64,000 bases of DNA from Gerris lacustris (Eukaryota > Arthropoda > Insecta > Hemiptera > Gerridae): NCBI GenBank assembly GCA_951217055.1, contig OX578277.1:108566514-108630513 (forward strand), given 5' to 3'. The position numbers and the translations under genes were made by a program. The notes beneath the pieces were generated by a model that worked only from the letters and a program-made list of their open reading frames with translations, was not told where the DNA came from and made no database searches. Below, piece by piece: positions 1 to 11,274 of this stretch (position 1 is the stretch's first letter; every line of letters starts with the position of its first letter).

Positions 1-337
1 ATCCCGGCGCAGGAGTGTATTTTTCACTGTCTATTTACCATAGAAAATAATTATTATAATTTGATTTAAATTAAAATTTAAACTTTCCGTAGTATGAAAA
101 CTACCAAAAACTCAAAATTGAATATATTATTAATCAGTTGAAATTGATGAAGAACTTCATTCTCTCATGTAGACTCGATAAGTGTGTTGAGTGCTACGAG
201 AGATCTCGATTCTGCTGATGATGGCGTTTAGCCGAAACCAGTCCAGTGATCTCCAGATCAAGCAAGTATCGACGGTAGGGATATCCTCATTTGATAACAT
301 ACAAACTTGCGGTAACTACTCACAATTTGATATTATT
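1..337. other. unassigned edge sequence
   Basis: AT-rich sequence with no open frame or repeat that I can assign. The part at 150-290 is richer in GC and has one short open frame, but no convincing splice sites or known domain, so it is left uncalled. Confidence 0.3.
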
Positions 338-705
338 AATCATATGCAGTTGGTACATATTTACATCTAGCCTCCATAAAGAGGGCTTTTATAAAAAAAA
401 TTATAAAAATTGAACATAAATTTTTATAAACAATTATATCACAGTTAATAATAATATACATATTAAAACATTATGTATCAACAAGGAAAATTTAAACCCA
501 TTTTTTTTTTTTAATTTTCCATGTTGTTATCTAATGTTTTAATCTGTAGGTATATTATTATAACTGTGTATATAATTGTATATTTAAATTAATGTTTTCT
601 TTTTTTATAAAAAAAAAAAAAATATATATTAAAATGTTTTAACTCTACCCGTTGACGTACTTTATGGAGCCTAGATGTAAATACACACCAACTGTATATG
701 ATTAA
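338..705. mobile_element. fold-back MITE
   Basis: Inverted arms at about 338-389 and 655-705 share ATTAATCATATGCAGTTGG and TTTACATCTAGCCTCC-like blocks. They enclose an A/T-homopolymer-rich core with no coding capacity. The right arm ends exactly where the target duplication of the neighbouring hAT starts, so that hAT inserted at or into the end of this element. Superfamily unknown. Confidence 0.6.
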
Positions 706-726
706 TAGGGCTCGGATTTGAGCATA

Positions 727-800
727 CAGTAAAGTCTTGCTAATCCGGACCCCGCTAGTTCAGACATCCGTATAATCCGGACAGGCCAAAATCTAAGTAC
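727..800 (+). mobile_element. pogo/Tigger-type terminal sequence fragment
   Basis: CAGTAAAGTCTTGCTAATCC preceded by TA matches the general form of pogo/Tigger termini (CAGT..A..TC.CGCTAATCCGG). A second TCCGGAC follows at about 774. No matching opposite end is visible inside the surrounding hAT, so this is a fragment or solo end. Confidence 0.5.
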
Positions 801-1384
801 AATTTAGAAACAGGGCCTGTTCAGATTTATAAATTGTTAAGATTATCAGGGTTACTTTTATTGTCTATTAAAATGTATAAAACTGTTCCTAGTATAGTTT
901 ACAGGTGTACATTCCAACGTTCCGACACGAGGAATACCTGGTATTTCTGTTAAAAATAAACAGATTTAGAATAATTATGAATAAGTTAGAACATCAATAA
1001 ATCTGTTTCGGTTCCATAGAAATGTAGGGCGGAAGATATATAGGTAGAGTATTCCAGGAAACACTGTTATATATGACTGAGATGGGGAGAGGGTTTTAAG
1101 AAACACGTAGTGGCGGTTCAACGGAGTTCCGTGAAATTTCGCCAAGCCGCCAGTGTACAACATCTTAATTTTTTGTGAAATGATTAGCCGTTGACTATTA
1201 GAAGTAATTTTTACGTTAAAAACATCGATTTTAATAGTTTTAGCCTACTAAAACTTGTTTTACAGACATTTTAAAACTGATTACGAGACTCTACTGTATT
1301 TGCAATTTTTTTTCTGACTAGTACACATTGAAAGAAGCCTTTCGGTGGTATTTTCACCTCTCTGGGACCAACAGAATTTAAATT

Positions 1385-1580
1385 TCTTGGCACTTTTATA
1401 GTAGAAAAGGGCCCCCACTTTTTTTTAATCTAATATACACTTTTTTTTATATAAAAGTGTAATATTCCTTTGTGCCAAAGCATATTGGACTGAATATTCC
1501 TTTGTCTTAATATGTAGTTAGACTAAGGGATATAATATATCCTATACAAAAAGGGGGCCCCTTTTCTATAAGAGTACCAA
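1385..1580. mobile_element. small palindromic MITE
   Basis: Inverted arms with AGAAAAGGGCCCCC on the left (near 1402) and GGGGGCCCCTTTTCTA on the right (near 1554). The core carries the motif TATTCCTTTGTCTTAATA, also seen in the tandem arrays at 17922-18975 and 28495-29548 and in the single element near 36005. It is nested in hAT element 1. Confidence 0.55.
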
Positions 1581-1729
1581 TTTATTGAGCATATAAATGC
1601 ATAAAACGGCTGTTTTCAGACAAGCATATAAATGCATATTCTTGTGGTTTTTTGTCTAAATAGTTTGTTTTTATTCAAATCCCCCCCCCCCTTCATTCGG
1701 GCCCTGACCACCACAAAAGCTCAGACTGC

Positions 1730-2170
1730 TTTTGAAATGAAGGACTTGATGTCATGCTTGACTTTCATAAAAGCCTACATGAGTGTCATTTTTGAGGTCT
1801 TCCTAAAGTTGGAATCTCGAGGGATGGAGTTGTTTGAATTGGTCTATACATTAAACGGAGTTATCGAAAAAGGCAACTCGTGGCCTGGAAAGACTGGAAA
1901 AATCGTGAAAAAAAGATGGAGTTCGAGCTGGCTAAAAATTCCAGTTGATGAAGAGGATTGTACTTGGAGATAATAACAGACGATTTTCCAAACTACTCTG
2001 CACAAGATGCAGCATCAGTTAAGTATTTACCTCTCGTGTCAATTGGCGTCGAAAGATTTTATTGGCCGATTTAAGAAAATCACTTAAAAGTGAAAATATA
2101 GAAAAAATCTTGATGTACAGACCATTCTACTTCATTGACTCGCCTAATACTGAACATTTTGTTAATAAAC
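1730..2170 (+). pseudogene. hAT transposase C-terminal remnant
   Basis: An open stretch to 1973 reads through AFEMKDLMSCLTFIKAYMS and KLESRGMELFE. After a stop and frameshifts the text continues with SAQDAASVKYLPLVSIGVER and a LRKSLKSENIEKILMY-like end. The ERF-type ending followed by SENIEKIL is typical of the hAT C-terminal dimerisation region, in the same family as the ZNF862-like domesticated proteins. It lies inside an element with hAT ends and an 8-bp duplication, which agrees. The catalytic core is not recognisable. It is a dead fragment; I infer that it belonged to the element's own transposase. Confidence 0.6.
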
Positions 2171-2492
2171 TTTTAAACTGTAACTTGTACATAAAACTTC
2201 TCATTCATATACATACTTGAAACTTGTGGATATATCAATATATCATACACACAATTAATCATATTGCTTCTATAAAAAGATAAGTTGTAGATTTTTTCGT
2301 TTCACTGTCCTCTCTATAGTTTTAAACGGTGTTTTTTTGAACATATTCTGCATATTTAACAGCATATAATAGTTTTTTTCGAGCATATAATGGGTTTTTC
2401 GAGCATATCTATCGAGCATAAAACATATAGTTTTCGAGCATATCTGGAGATTTTATTGAGCATATCGATCCGAGCCCTAATGATTAATGATA

Positions 2493-3533
2493 CAGGGTGG
2501 TCCAAAAGTCTCCCCCCCCCCTCTTAACGTTTGAACGGTTTGAGATAAATTAATGAAACTTGGGGGATCTCTACCAGGCAAAGGGAAGTTTGTTTTCATG
2601 CAATCACCCACTAGGGGCAACCACCCACTTTGCCCCCAGGCCACCCAACTTCCGAATTTAGAATGTATATTTTTGATAGCATATTTGGATTCTACAGTGA
2701 AAAATAATAAACTTTTACTTGAATCTATTTTTTTCTATCTCCAATATTTTGCCCCCTACAGGGGGGTAAAGATAGCCAAATAACCCTTCCAAAATAGTAA
2801 AAAAATAACACTTAGATCGTTATAAAATCTAAACGGTTTGAAATAAAGTAATAGAACTTGGGGGATCTGTACCATGTAAAGAGAAGTGTGTATTCATTCA
2901 CTCGCGTACTAGGGGCAACCATTTTGCCCCCAGGCGCTGAAATCTACCATTTTTATACCTTTGCCCCCCTATAGGGGGCCAAATATTGGAGATAGAAAAA
3001 ACAGTTTAAAGTAAAATATTTTTATTTTTTACCGTAGACTCTAAATCTGCTATCAAAAATATACATTCCAGGTTAAAATTTTGAAGTTAGGTGGTCTGGG
3101 TGCAAAATGGGAGTTTGCCCCTACTGCGCAATTGCATGAAAACAAACTTCCCTTTACATAGTAAAGATCCCCTAAGTTTCATTAATTTATCTCTAACCGT
3201 TTAGATTTTACAACTATTTATTTACTACTAGGTTATTTTGCTATCTTTGCCCCCCTGCGGGGGGCAAAATATTGGAGATAGAAAAAATAGTTTCAAGTAA
3301 AAGTTTATCATTTTTCACTGTAGAATCCAAATATGCTATCAAAAATATACATTCCAATTTGAAATTCTGAAGTTGGATAGCCTGGGGGCAAAGTGGGTGG
3401 TTGCCCCTAGTGTGTGATTGCATGAAAACAAACTTCCCTTTGCATGGTAGAGATCCTCCAAGTTTCATTAATTTATCTCAAACCGTTCAAAAGTTAAGAG
3501 GGGGGGGGGGGGGGAGACTTTTGGACCACCCTG
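2493..3533. mobile_element. mariner-type non-autonomous element, copy A
   Basis: Ends CAGGGTGGTCCAAAAGTC inverted at both sides and flanked by TA (2491-2492 and 3534-3535), as for Tc1/mariner insertions. Terminal inverted repeats exceed 200 bp. The interior is built of four related blocks in alternating orientation, each around a GGGGGCAAAATATTGGAGATAG core. Open frames of about 75 aa in it arise from these inverted blocks and are not genes. Confidence 0.75.
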
Positions 3534-3535
3534 TA

Positions 3536-4620
3536 TATTCGACTGAGGAGGACTCTGAATTTGAGTTGAAACATCTCATTATGACAGAGTGGTGTTGTTT
3601 ACTTAAGAAAAATCTTTCCTTGCACCTTTAATATCCATCAACTCTTCCTTTTACTTAGAATTAATAAGGTGTACGTATTAAATTATTATTAATTTAACTC
3701 ATCAATATATTCTCACTTTTATTTACTATGAGTTATATCCAAAAAATGTCAGAACTACTAATTTAGGCTGTAACTTTAACTCAATTTAAGTACAGATAAC
3801 TAAATAAGTTTGAGTACAGGTAACTTTTAACCTAATTTGTCTCAAAACTGTATTATGAGAAATTATTTTGGAGGTCTATATAGTGGGTAAACCTTTTTTC
3901 ATAATGTACTGTCGTAGCAGTAAACTTGTAGCAGAAATTCTTTAGTCTTCTAATAAGGCCAAATTGTATAATAGATTTTTTTCTTTCAATTTAAAAGCTT
4001 TTATTTATGCCTAATTGGAGTCAAGATATCTTATGTGCATTTTATTTAATTCATTTAAATTTAGATGCTTTTAGCTGAGGCAATTATGGGATTTTTGTTT
4101 AATTTATAACTGGGTAAAATGCCTTTTTTGTCTAATAAATTTTAATACCTAATCCAAATAGTCAATCTAAGAGAAAGGGAATTAATTAATAATTTATCTC
4201 CGAGTGTGTTGTTTTGAATGAATGAGGCCTCTTGACAAAATTAATTATTAACCTACATAATACAGTTAAGTGAGTGAAACCTACTGAAAGAAATAGAACT
4301 CCCCTATATCAAACAAAGGTGTGGTAGTTTGAATTTTATTGATTATTCTGTAATACAGGTGGGATCATGACCTTACTCCTAACATGCATTTAAACTATAA
4401 GGCAATATATCTTGCCAACATGTCTTAAATTCACTCTCTTCAGTTTTAGTTTTTTTTTAATAAATGAAGGCTCAAATTTTATTGTTTGATAAATCATGAA
4501 TAGTGGATAAAAGTTTTGGCCAATATGATAACACATCTTCACTTTGGTGGGGGAATCTAATTGAGTTAGAAATGTGCCATTATATTCGATAAAAGTTCTC
4601 ATCGTATGAAGCTCATTTGT
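3536..4620. other. unassigned AT-rich sequence
   Basis: I see no supported gene, splice structure or repeat with definable ends. A 130-aa minus-strand open frame covering 4390-4782 runs into the next repeat and has no domain signature. Confidence 0.3.
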
Positions 4621-4639
4621 ATTTTTTATTATTATTATT

Positions 4640-5360
4640 TTTAGGGTCCGTAGGCAAAACCAAGGACCCTTATATTTTCCTGCGTGTGTCTGTCCGCCCG
4701 TCCTCTCGCGTGCTCTCACGGCTACACCTTTCGTCCGATCACTTTGAAATTTGGCATGTATGTGTCTTGTACCTACCCACATATTTTAAAAATATAGCGA
4801 CATAAAAAAAAAAAAAAAAAAAATTAGGGTAAAAAAAATTAAGGGTTAAAATTTTTTTATTTTTTTTCGACACCGTGAGAAGTATCATATGAAAGGGTAC
4901 GTCTAGCTGATTACAAAAATATATAATTCTTTGGATATAACTTTGATAGGGGGAGCGTAGGCAAGTTTGAAGTTGGTGTGAAACGTGTCCCCCCCTCTAT
5001 CTCGCTTATGTGAAGTACAAAAAATCTGAAAAAAAATCCTGAACATTCTTCGACCAAAAGTAAAGATACCACTTTTTGGAAATTTCGAAAAAAATATTTT
5101 TTTATTTTTTACTGACAAAATACGCTTTTTTTTATAATTATGGTCTTTTTGATGTATTTATATGGTTGTAGTCCGGTTCAGTGGCAACAAAATACTTTAT
5201 CAGAGTATGTTTTGAGAATATCAGACCCTTAGAATGGTTCAAAGTAAGCTTTTTAGCATTTAAAAAAAAAAAAAAAAAACACTGTTTATACAATTTACAG
5301 TTAAACACTATATAGAGTGTGGCCTACGGACCCTCGCTGTGTGCTGACTAGCACACACTT
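4640..5360. repeat. interspersed repeat with GGGTCCGTAGG ends
   Basis: Starts with AGGGTCCGTAGGCAAAACC followed by a TGTCTGTCCGCCCGTCC block and a GAAATTTGGCATGTATG motif. It ends with GTGGCCTACGGACCCTC, partly the inverse of the start, followed by a GTGTGCTGACTAGCACAC hairpin. The layout (short inverted ends, CTGTCYGTC tract, 'tttgaaatttggcatgta' motif) resembles abundant non-coding repeats of insect genomes. Class undetermined; a Helitron relation is possible but no CTRR end was found. Confidence 0.45.
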
Positions 5361-6062
5361 GACCTGTTTATTTTTTATTTTAATTGCACTACTATCAAAG
5401 TAAAGTAGCATCATGTGGAACTTTAAGAGGTGTCATTTTGATACAGACACTTGGGTTATTTTATTTAGTCAATCATTTACTTTCTGGATAGCATGGTCCC
5501 AAAAAACCGCCACAAATGTTAAATCATTAAATATATAAGTTGATGTTAATTAAACAATTTTTTTTTTTTTAAATCAAAGTAGAAATTGGGGAAAAAATAG
5601 AAAGGGATTTGGATTTCTTCAGACCCCTGGAATTAAAATTATAATGTACCACAAAATAGACATAAATGGCCAAAGCTGATCAATTTTCCACAATATTTTT
5701 AAAACAATTGTCAATTGAAAATTGAACCCAACTACAAACTGTTAGACCCCTTGAGTCTGTACCTTGTGGTGTAGACCTATAGATTTGATCTACCCGTTCA
5801 TTATTCTGCCACATACGTTTAAATACCCACAAAATCATGGTTAAACCAATTCTATATTAGGCACTCTTTTAGTTTGGTACTCCCCTACTTAATTACAAAT
5901 TTGAGAAGACCTGGGTGGGTAAATAAGTGGGAAATAGTACTGACTTGCCTAGTTGGACAGTTAGTACTATGTTCAACAAATTTAAACACCGAGGTCATCT
6001 TAAATTTCCAATGAAATGGGTCAGTAATTAATTATATATAATGAGTGGATTTTACATACTTT
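5361..6062. other. unassigned AT-rich sequence
   Basis: No gene seen. At 5865-5890 a solo copy of the CTTTTAGTTTGGTACTCCCC terminus of the small palindromic MITE family found at 8556-8804 is present. Confidence 0.3.
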
Positions 6063-6278
6063 TACACAAAATTGTTTCTAATCATATTTTCTTTCCCTTG
6101 CATTGATTCCTTGCCATAAATAATACAGTCTTCTTGGGTACACTTACTCTCTTCCTCAGCAAATCTGCGTTATAGGAAGATATGAGTGAGCGACACTAGA
6201 TTATTTTAATATGTTCAAATTTTAAGAAATAAAATACCTCATACAAACTTTGACAAAAATTACAATTCACATTTTAAG
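6063..6278. repeat. family-H interspersed repeat, left part
   Basis: The sequence from TTTTCTTTCCCTTGC to CACATTTTAAG matches 19520-19960 and 30093-30533. It lacks the 222-bp palindrome present in those copies, so it supplies the empty site for that palindrome. It is split here by hAT element 2 and resumes at 8204. Confidence 0.7.
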
Positions 6279-6456
6279 TAGGTAGCGTTGGGAACCAATC
6301 GATTGAAAACAGTCGACTAATCGGTTGTTTTAAAATATTCATTCATTCAGTTGTGGATATTTAATTTTCATTCGACTGATATCAGTCTATAGTTTGGAGT
6401 TGTATTAGTTGTAATTGTAGTGGACTTGTGTATAACAAGATAACAAGTATCATGCG

Positions 6457-8045
6457 TAGTGATGTAAAATACCCGGGTATTTAAAACTGCGGGTAAATAC
6501 CCTGGGTATTTACCCGGGTAAATACCCATTTTGGGTAAATACCCAGGTATTTATGATAATTTTTAAAGTTATGACTCCTATGAGTTTAATTTCAAACTTA
6601 TTAACTGTAAATAAATATATTATGAAAGAGTTTAAATAGTTATTAAGGGATAGTATGTCTCAATAGTATTTATGAATGAATATTAATTACTTAATAAAAA
6701 TAATAGTCGAGGAGATAGCGTGCTAAAAAAGTGTCCAACTAACATCAAGCTAGAAATTCGTGTAAAGTAAATGTTTTGGTGGCATTTAAGAAGTTTTTAA
6801 ACCTTTTGTATACCTTTTCATTATTTTTGTATTGACTGTGATATTTTGGACTAATTGTCTGTCATCATTGTAAACAAAAAAATAAATAAACAAATATGTG
6901 GTTGGCTAAGTTCGTTGGCGGGACAATCCGGTGGATACCGGCCATATCACACCCTTTATGATGAACAATGTGATTTTCATGATCCTGGAGTATGAAATTA
7001 GTTAGTAGACCAAAAATAAAATTGATGATTGTCCGTCACTTAATAGGTTAGTTAGTCAAATATTACTCCAAATCAAAGAGGTCACCTATTAGGTGACAGA
7101 CTATTATCAACTTGATTTTTTGCTACTAACTAAGTTAGCACTCAGGATCTTGAAAATCGCATTGTTCACCAAAAAGGGTGTGACATGGCCGCTCTCCACC
7201 AAACTACGTCCCGCTGATGAACTTAGCTGACCACATATTCTTAAAAGGCACCAAAACATTTATAACAAAATTCTAGCTTGATGTTAGACACTTTTTTGCA
7301 CGCTATCTCCTGGACTATAATATTAATAAATCTAAATAGAAACCTTCATAGGAGTTTAAATCATGTAGTGTAGGAATTTGGCCATTAGGCGTAGGTCTTA
7401 ACTCTTTTCACGTGATTATTAGCCAATATATTATATTTTCCGATTGTCAGATATTTATAACAATAGCCTATACACTACACATACAGTATAATAATTGAAT
7501 AACAAGGGTATAAAATTATGCCAACTAATAATAATGTGTGTTCATATTATTTACATATTTCAGACAAATATGAATTTATATTTAGGCCTGCATAATATAA
7601 GAATGCATAACCTAATTTTCAAAATAATAATCCTGTGCTTTTCCTTCAAAATGGTGGTTTTTTCATTGCACAGACCTTCAACATAATCATTCTGTTTGAA
7701 ATCATTGAATCTGCATAGCAGATATAAAAGGCACAGCAGCCCTGGCAGTTGATCGGGACTAAAACCCAAAAGAAAAAAATAAATAAATACCCGTCCACTG
7801 GGAATTTTTGAAAACTATTTTTTAGGAATTAAGTGTGATTAACACATCCTATACTCTCTAAATGACATTTATTAAAGCTATTAGAGTATGGAAAATGCTC
7901 AGAACCTCTTAAAACACTTTTTAAATCAATATTTGTCATAAATACCCTCGTTTTGGGTATTTACCCTGGCCTCGGGTAAATACCCAGGTAAATACCCATT
8001 TTTATTTACCCTACCCGCTGGGTATATACCCGGCCCACATCACTA
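6457..8045. mobile_element. hAT element 3, nested inside element 2
   Basis: Ends TAGTGATGT inverted at both sides, with perfect 8-bp duplications ATCATGCG at 6449-6456 and 8046-8053. The subterminal regions are clusters of GGGTAAATACCC/GGGTATTTACCC motifs (6470-6550 and 7945-8035), likely transposase-binding repeats. No coding capacity. A fold-back element is nested inside at 6704-7317. Confidence 0.85.
6704..7317. mobile_element. fold-back MITE, third nesting level
   Basis: Arms several hundred bases long, starting TAGTCGAGGAGATAGCGTGC and ending in the inverse. The same family is at 36914-37493 and, as a half copy, near 37505-37855. The core centre is around 7080. The ends carry AGTGTCYRACTAACATCAAG. 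No coding sequence; superfamily unassigned. Confidence 0.75.
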
Positions 8046-8203
8046 ATCATGCGCCTTCTCACCCCTCCGCTCTGAGCCCTTCACCGTCGTATATCCTATA
8101 CCCGCTATGAGACTGTTTTCAGTCGATTGAATTCAATCGACTGTTTTTTCCCGAATCGACTTATTCATTCGGTTGTTTTTTCTAGTCGGTTGTCCCAACT
8201 CTA

Positions 8204-8530
8204 ATTTTAGGTAACTTACCTTGCAACCATTGGTAAAACTCCCTTTCATCTAATTGTCCATTAAACAGAATTACACTTTAGGAATTGATACCTTTCTATT
8301 CTCTAAAACTCAACTTATTTTAATTTCGCTTTTGACAAATCAAATATTTTTTGTCAACAAAATAAAATTTAATTGGCAATGCTTATTTTGACTTATAACA
8401 GGTCATTCAATTAAAAAAACAAAACAAAACAAAAAAAATTATACATAATACTCCCTTTGTCTATAACATTAGAGAGGTATTTCTCACTTTTCCATTTTAA
8501 TTCCTGTCCTAAATTAATTTAATTAAATAT
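8204..8530. repeat. family-H interspersed repeat, right part
   Basis: Continues the repeat cut at 6278. It matches 19945-20260 and 30518-30833 through CTTACCTTGCAACCATTGG and TTGTCCATTAAACAG to the TATTTCTCACTTTTCCATT end. Confidence 0.7.
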
Positions 8531-8555
8531 CCCAACTAGATTATTCCTTTTTCTT

Positions 8556-8804
8556 AGGGGGGTTACCAAACTAAAAGAGGCGCCCCTATACGCCCTCTCG
8601 CGCGCTCTTTTAGTTTGGTACCCCCCTACTAGATTATTCCTTTATCTTAGGGGGGGTACCAAACTAAAAGAGGCGCCCCTATACGCCCTCTCGCGCGCTC
8701 TTTTAGTTTGGTACCCCCCTACTAGATTATTCCTGTTTCTTAAGGGGGAATCAAACTAAAAGAGGCGTATAGAGGCGCCTCTTTTAGTTTGGTACCCCCT
8801 TCTG
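8556..8804. repeat. three tandem copies of a tiny palindromic MITE
   Basis: Each unit of about 60-72 bp is almost entirely inverted repeat. Units start GGGGGTACCAAACTAAAAG or a close variant and end with its inverse CTTTTAGTTTGGTACCCCCC, and they are separated by CTACTAGATTATTCCT. The first two units are nearly identical (8556-8627, 8650-8720); the third (8743-8804) has a shorter loop. A fourth, more diverged set of ends is at 8931-9005. Confidence 0.75.
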
Positions 8805-9120
8805 TTTTCTCAACCCCACACAAAAGCTCCACTGCTTATGAACATTCCCCTGTTAAGAATGTTATTTTTTTTATTTATTTATATAAAATACCATTTTAAC
8901 AGTGTTTAAGTATTTAAATAAAAATAAACGGGGATTACCAAACTAAAGTGTTGCCACATGGCACCTCTTTTAGTTTGGTACCCCCCTATTGGGGGTTACC
9001 AAATGTAAAAAGTACCCTATATTTTTTGTTATTGATAAATATCGATCTTTACTTTCGGGCACAAACTGGTAGGAAAAAAACAAACTCCATGCATTTATAC
9101 ACATTCAAAGTAAAAATGAT
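8805..9120. other. intronic sequence with MITE ends
   Basis: Contains another pair of the GGGGATTACCAAACTAAAG / CTTTTAGTTTGGTACCCCCC ends at 8931-8990. It is otherwise AT-rich and leads into the acceptor of the exon at 9142. No gene of its own. Confidence 0.4.
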
Positions 9121-9141
9121 TTTTATTTTATTTTACCCCAG
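9121..9141 (+). promoter_or_regulatory. 3' splice acceptor
   Basis: A pyrimidine-rich tract of T and A followed by TTTTACCCCAG immediately precedes the long codon-biased open frame. The AG at 9140-9141 gives a two-base overhang GG before the first full codon ACG. It decides the start of the terminal exon. Confidence 0.65.
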
Positions 9142-9446
9142 GGACGAGCAGCAGCTCTAAGACGCCTACCCCGGCCAAGAAGAAGAAGCCTCCTGTTGGT
9201 AAAGTGGTGAAATCTTCTAGTCAGCCTCAGCTAGCCACTGCCGGGGCTTCAGTCGACAGTCAAACTGAAGCGGAGACCCGACGTCAGATGATGGAACTAG
9301 ACAAGGCACCTCTTCCCATTCCATCGGATATGTTTTCCAACGATCCTTCCTTGGACAGCGAATCTAATGATCTTTGCGACTTGGAAACATCTCCCAGTAA
9401 TCTCGGAGAAGACTGTCTCAATAACGATTATATACTACCCGATTAA
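9142..9446 (+). CDS. terminal exon of an unrecognised host gene
   Basis: From the acceptor at 9141 an uninterrupted frame of 101 codons runs to TAA. The GC content is clearly higher than in the flanks, with balanced codon usage, unlike the surrounding repeats. The peptide starts with a Ser/Thr/Lys-rich basic stretch (TSSSSKTPTPAKKKKPPVGK), a low-complexity possible nuclear localisation signal. It then runs through SQTEAETRRQMMELDKAPLP to an acidic, Asp/Ser-rich tail ending in NNDYILPD. The internal ATG at 9204 is not needed as a start, because the frame is open through the splice site. No catalytic or structural domain is recognised; the make-up suggests the disordered C-terminus of a regulatory or nuclear protein. 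Upstream exons lie to the left, beyond or hidden among the transposons. Confidence 0.65.
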
Positions 9447-9700
9447 TTCCTTTCCTTAATCCTTCCATGTTTAAAAACTATTAGTTAGCTTTACGTAATT
9501 TTATTAATTTATTTTATTTTTTATTTATTTTTTTTTTTGTTAAACAATGAATGATTAAAAGAGTGAAAGTAATTAATAGATAGTACATTATTTTATAAAA
9601 AAAATCAAACCAGATTGATTGGAATCTATTATTTCGATGTTAATTCTAAAACTTGAATATATCGTTACAAATAATAATAAAAAAAAAAACCTAAGAAAGT
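9447..9700 (+). other. probable 3' UTR with poly(A) signal
   Basis: AT-rich sequence after the stop codon at 9446. An AATAAA hexamer lies in the AATAATAATAAAAAAA run near 9671-9686, followed by A-rich sequence, and is the best polyadenylation candidate. Confidence 0.4.
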
Positions 9701-10012
9701 AACGACTACTTGACGGAGAACAAAGGATGAAATAAGGTCGTAGACACTAGTCTTATTTAATTGTTATATTCTTATTAGGTATCTTAACTTGCACGAGACT
9801 TTTTTCATTTTCCTCCTTTTTTTTTACTACATACTAATGTAAAGAAAATGCAACAAAAAAACATGAGTTATTATTTAGTTTTATTATAATTTAAGTTTAA
9901 TGCTATACCAATTAGATAATACATTTATTTATGAAAATGATATCGTTTCTTTTTATTTATTTATATGCATAGATCAATATATTATATCATATAAACAAAA
10001 TAGTTGTTTCTG

Positions 10013-10048
<36 letters not shown>

Positions 10049-10106
10049 ACAAGAAGTATGTGTAAAACATTTATATTATTTTTTACCAAATTAAAAAAAA
10101 ATGTTT
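9701..10106. other. unassigned AT-rich sequence with poly(T) tract
   Basis: No gene seen. It contains a T-run of about 30 at 10013-10044, which could be a tail of an inverted retro-insert or a plain homopolymer expansion. Confidence 0.3.
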
Positions 10107-10321
10107 ATAAATAGGTATTGACAAATTCGGATTGTACGTGCCACCACTTTGAGGTTAGGTGATAAAATCCTTCATATTAAATTAAAAACCTTAATTTTGT
10201 GTACCCGCTTCGCTCATTTCCTGAAGAAAAACAACCCTCCTGTATATAAACCAGGTAGAGGTGCAACTCGAAGAAATTTTGATGGCACTTACAATCCGAA
10301 TTAGCCTGGGTATTTATTAAA
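10107..10321. mobile_element. short fold-back MITE
   Basis: Arms around 10124-10143 (AATTCGGATTGTACGTGCCA) and 10283-10302 (the inverse with one change), extended outward by imperfect TAAATA-type matches. The loop contains a peptide-like segment related to 36166-36240 (see separate entry). Confidence 0.55.
10218..10307 (+). pseudogene. coding-like fragment of unknown gene
   Basis: One frame reads LKKNNPPVYKPGRGATRR followed by NFDGTYNPN and then a stop. A second, diverged copy at 36168-36260 reads LKKNNPPAYTPGRDPNRS in the equivalent frame. The peptide is similar while several codons differ, as expected for a formerly coding segment copied to two places. The gene of origin is not recognised. 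Confidence 0.35.
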
Positions 10322-11060
10322 ATATTAAACTCACTATTTTTTTCACATGTTTGAGGCAGTTTTTTTTTTTTAAAAAGTACAATCTATTGACTGATATCAA
10401 TGACTTAATCTTTATAATGTCTATTATGGAACATTTATATTGAAGGTACATTACAGAACTCTATATTTAGATAAGTGTGTCCCACAGTTTGTGAAAATAA
10501 GTTTTAGTGTGTTGACAACTCTGGAAAGTCAAGGAATGAGTAGCCAATGAGAACTCAGTATTTTCAAGATCTTGAAATCTCATTTGCTCCCCACCATGTC
10601 TTTCTAGTTTCCTAGGTAGTCGACATACTAAAACTCATTTCTTACAGACTATAGAGACTAAAAGCTTTATCGATATTCCATCTAACATTCCATCTAACAA
10701 TGTGGGGCTACAGCTTAAGATACACATCGAAGAAAAGTCAGACTACAAGGAAAACTGTTTTCATTATCAAATCGTACTGAGAATAAAGATTTTCCCAAAA
10801 TAATCTTCTTTAAAAGGAGTTTTTAGCATTACAAATTATTTCAAATTTTAAGCATTAAATGTATGTACATCTTACAGTTCTTTAAAAAAAAAACCCAAGT
10901 CCTAAAATAAATTTAAACATTAAAATATGTTCAGGTACTCGTGAGAATAAAATAATATATAAATACATAACATGACAAAGTCAAACTATTTTTTAAATTA
11001 AGAATAAAAGAAACATTAATAACAATTTAAAATTACAGTATATAATATAATATTAACAAA
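10322..11060. other. unassigned AT-rich sequence
   Basis: No supported feature. Its last 120 bases are likely the 3' UTR of the truncated LINE next to it, by position relative to that element's stop codon. Confidence 0.3.
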
Positions 11061-11062
11061 GT

Positions 11063-11150
11063 TTAATAAATGTGGTGGCTTATGATACCTAAAGAGTCCA
11101 ATACAATAGTTTCTCCTAGGAGACTTAAAATTTCAACGTTAGTATTAAAC
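11063..11150 (-). pseudogene. 3' end of an RLE-type LINE, dead-on-arrival fragment
   Basis: On the minus strand the last codons read LSLLGETIVLDSLGIISHHI, then Y and a stop. This matches the C-terminus of the LINE protein at 40118 (LRLLSENIILDSLGILNHHI plus YS). Only about 28 codons are recognisable before homology fades, so it is a strongly 5'-truncated copy of a related element. It shows that more than one lineage of this LINE family has been active in this genome. Confidence 0.65.
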
Positions 11151-11274
11151 ACATTTCACATTTTGTGAATAGTAAAGAAAAAAATATGAAAACAACATTC
11201 ATATATATTATATTATTATAATGTATATAATATTACGCTTATATACCAATTCTGTGTATTGAAAAATTATCTAC

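Larger units (their letters stand above)
706..2479. mobile_element. hAT element 1, degenerate, 8-bp TSD
   Basis: Both ends read TAGGGCTCGGAT inward. The element is flanked by perfect 8-bp direct repeats ATGATTAA at 698-705 and 2480-2487, the hAT signature. The interior holds a decayed hAT transposase C-terminus (about 1730-2170), a pogo-like terminal sequence and a small MITE. It is non-functional as it stands because the coding remnant has stops and frameshifts. Confidence 0.85.
6279..8203. mobile_element. hAT element 2, host of a second nested hAT
   Basis: Left end TAGGTAGCGTTGGGAACC and right end (inverted) TAGAGTTGGGACAACCG; the left end carries a short internal expansion. The flanks ATTTTAAG (6271-6278) and ATTTTAGG (8204-8211) are an 8-bp duplication with one mismatch. 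The uninterrupted family-H sequence at 19945 onward reads straight across this junction, which confirms the boundaries. Non-coding; subterminal AGTCGATTGAATTCAATCGACT palindromic tracts are conspicuous near 8115. Confidence 0.75.

Noticed and set aside
2553..3631. Family of about 75-aa open frames with MKLGGSLPxKGKFVFMQ, also at 44692-45548
   Set aside because: Generated by the alternating inverted blocks of the mariner-type non-autonomous element; they occur on both strands.
6705..7317. Target duplication for the TAGTCCAGG fold-back family
   Set aside because: Flanks compared at 6704, 7317, 36914 and 37493 give no consistent duplication, so the superfamily was left open.
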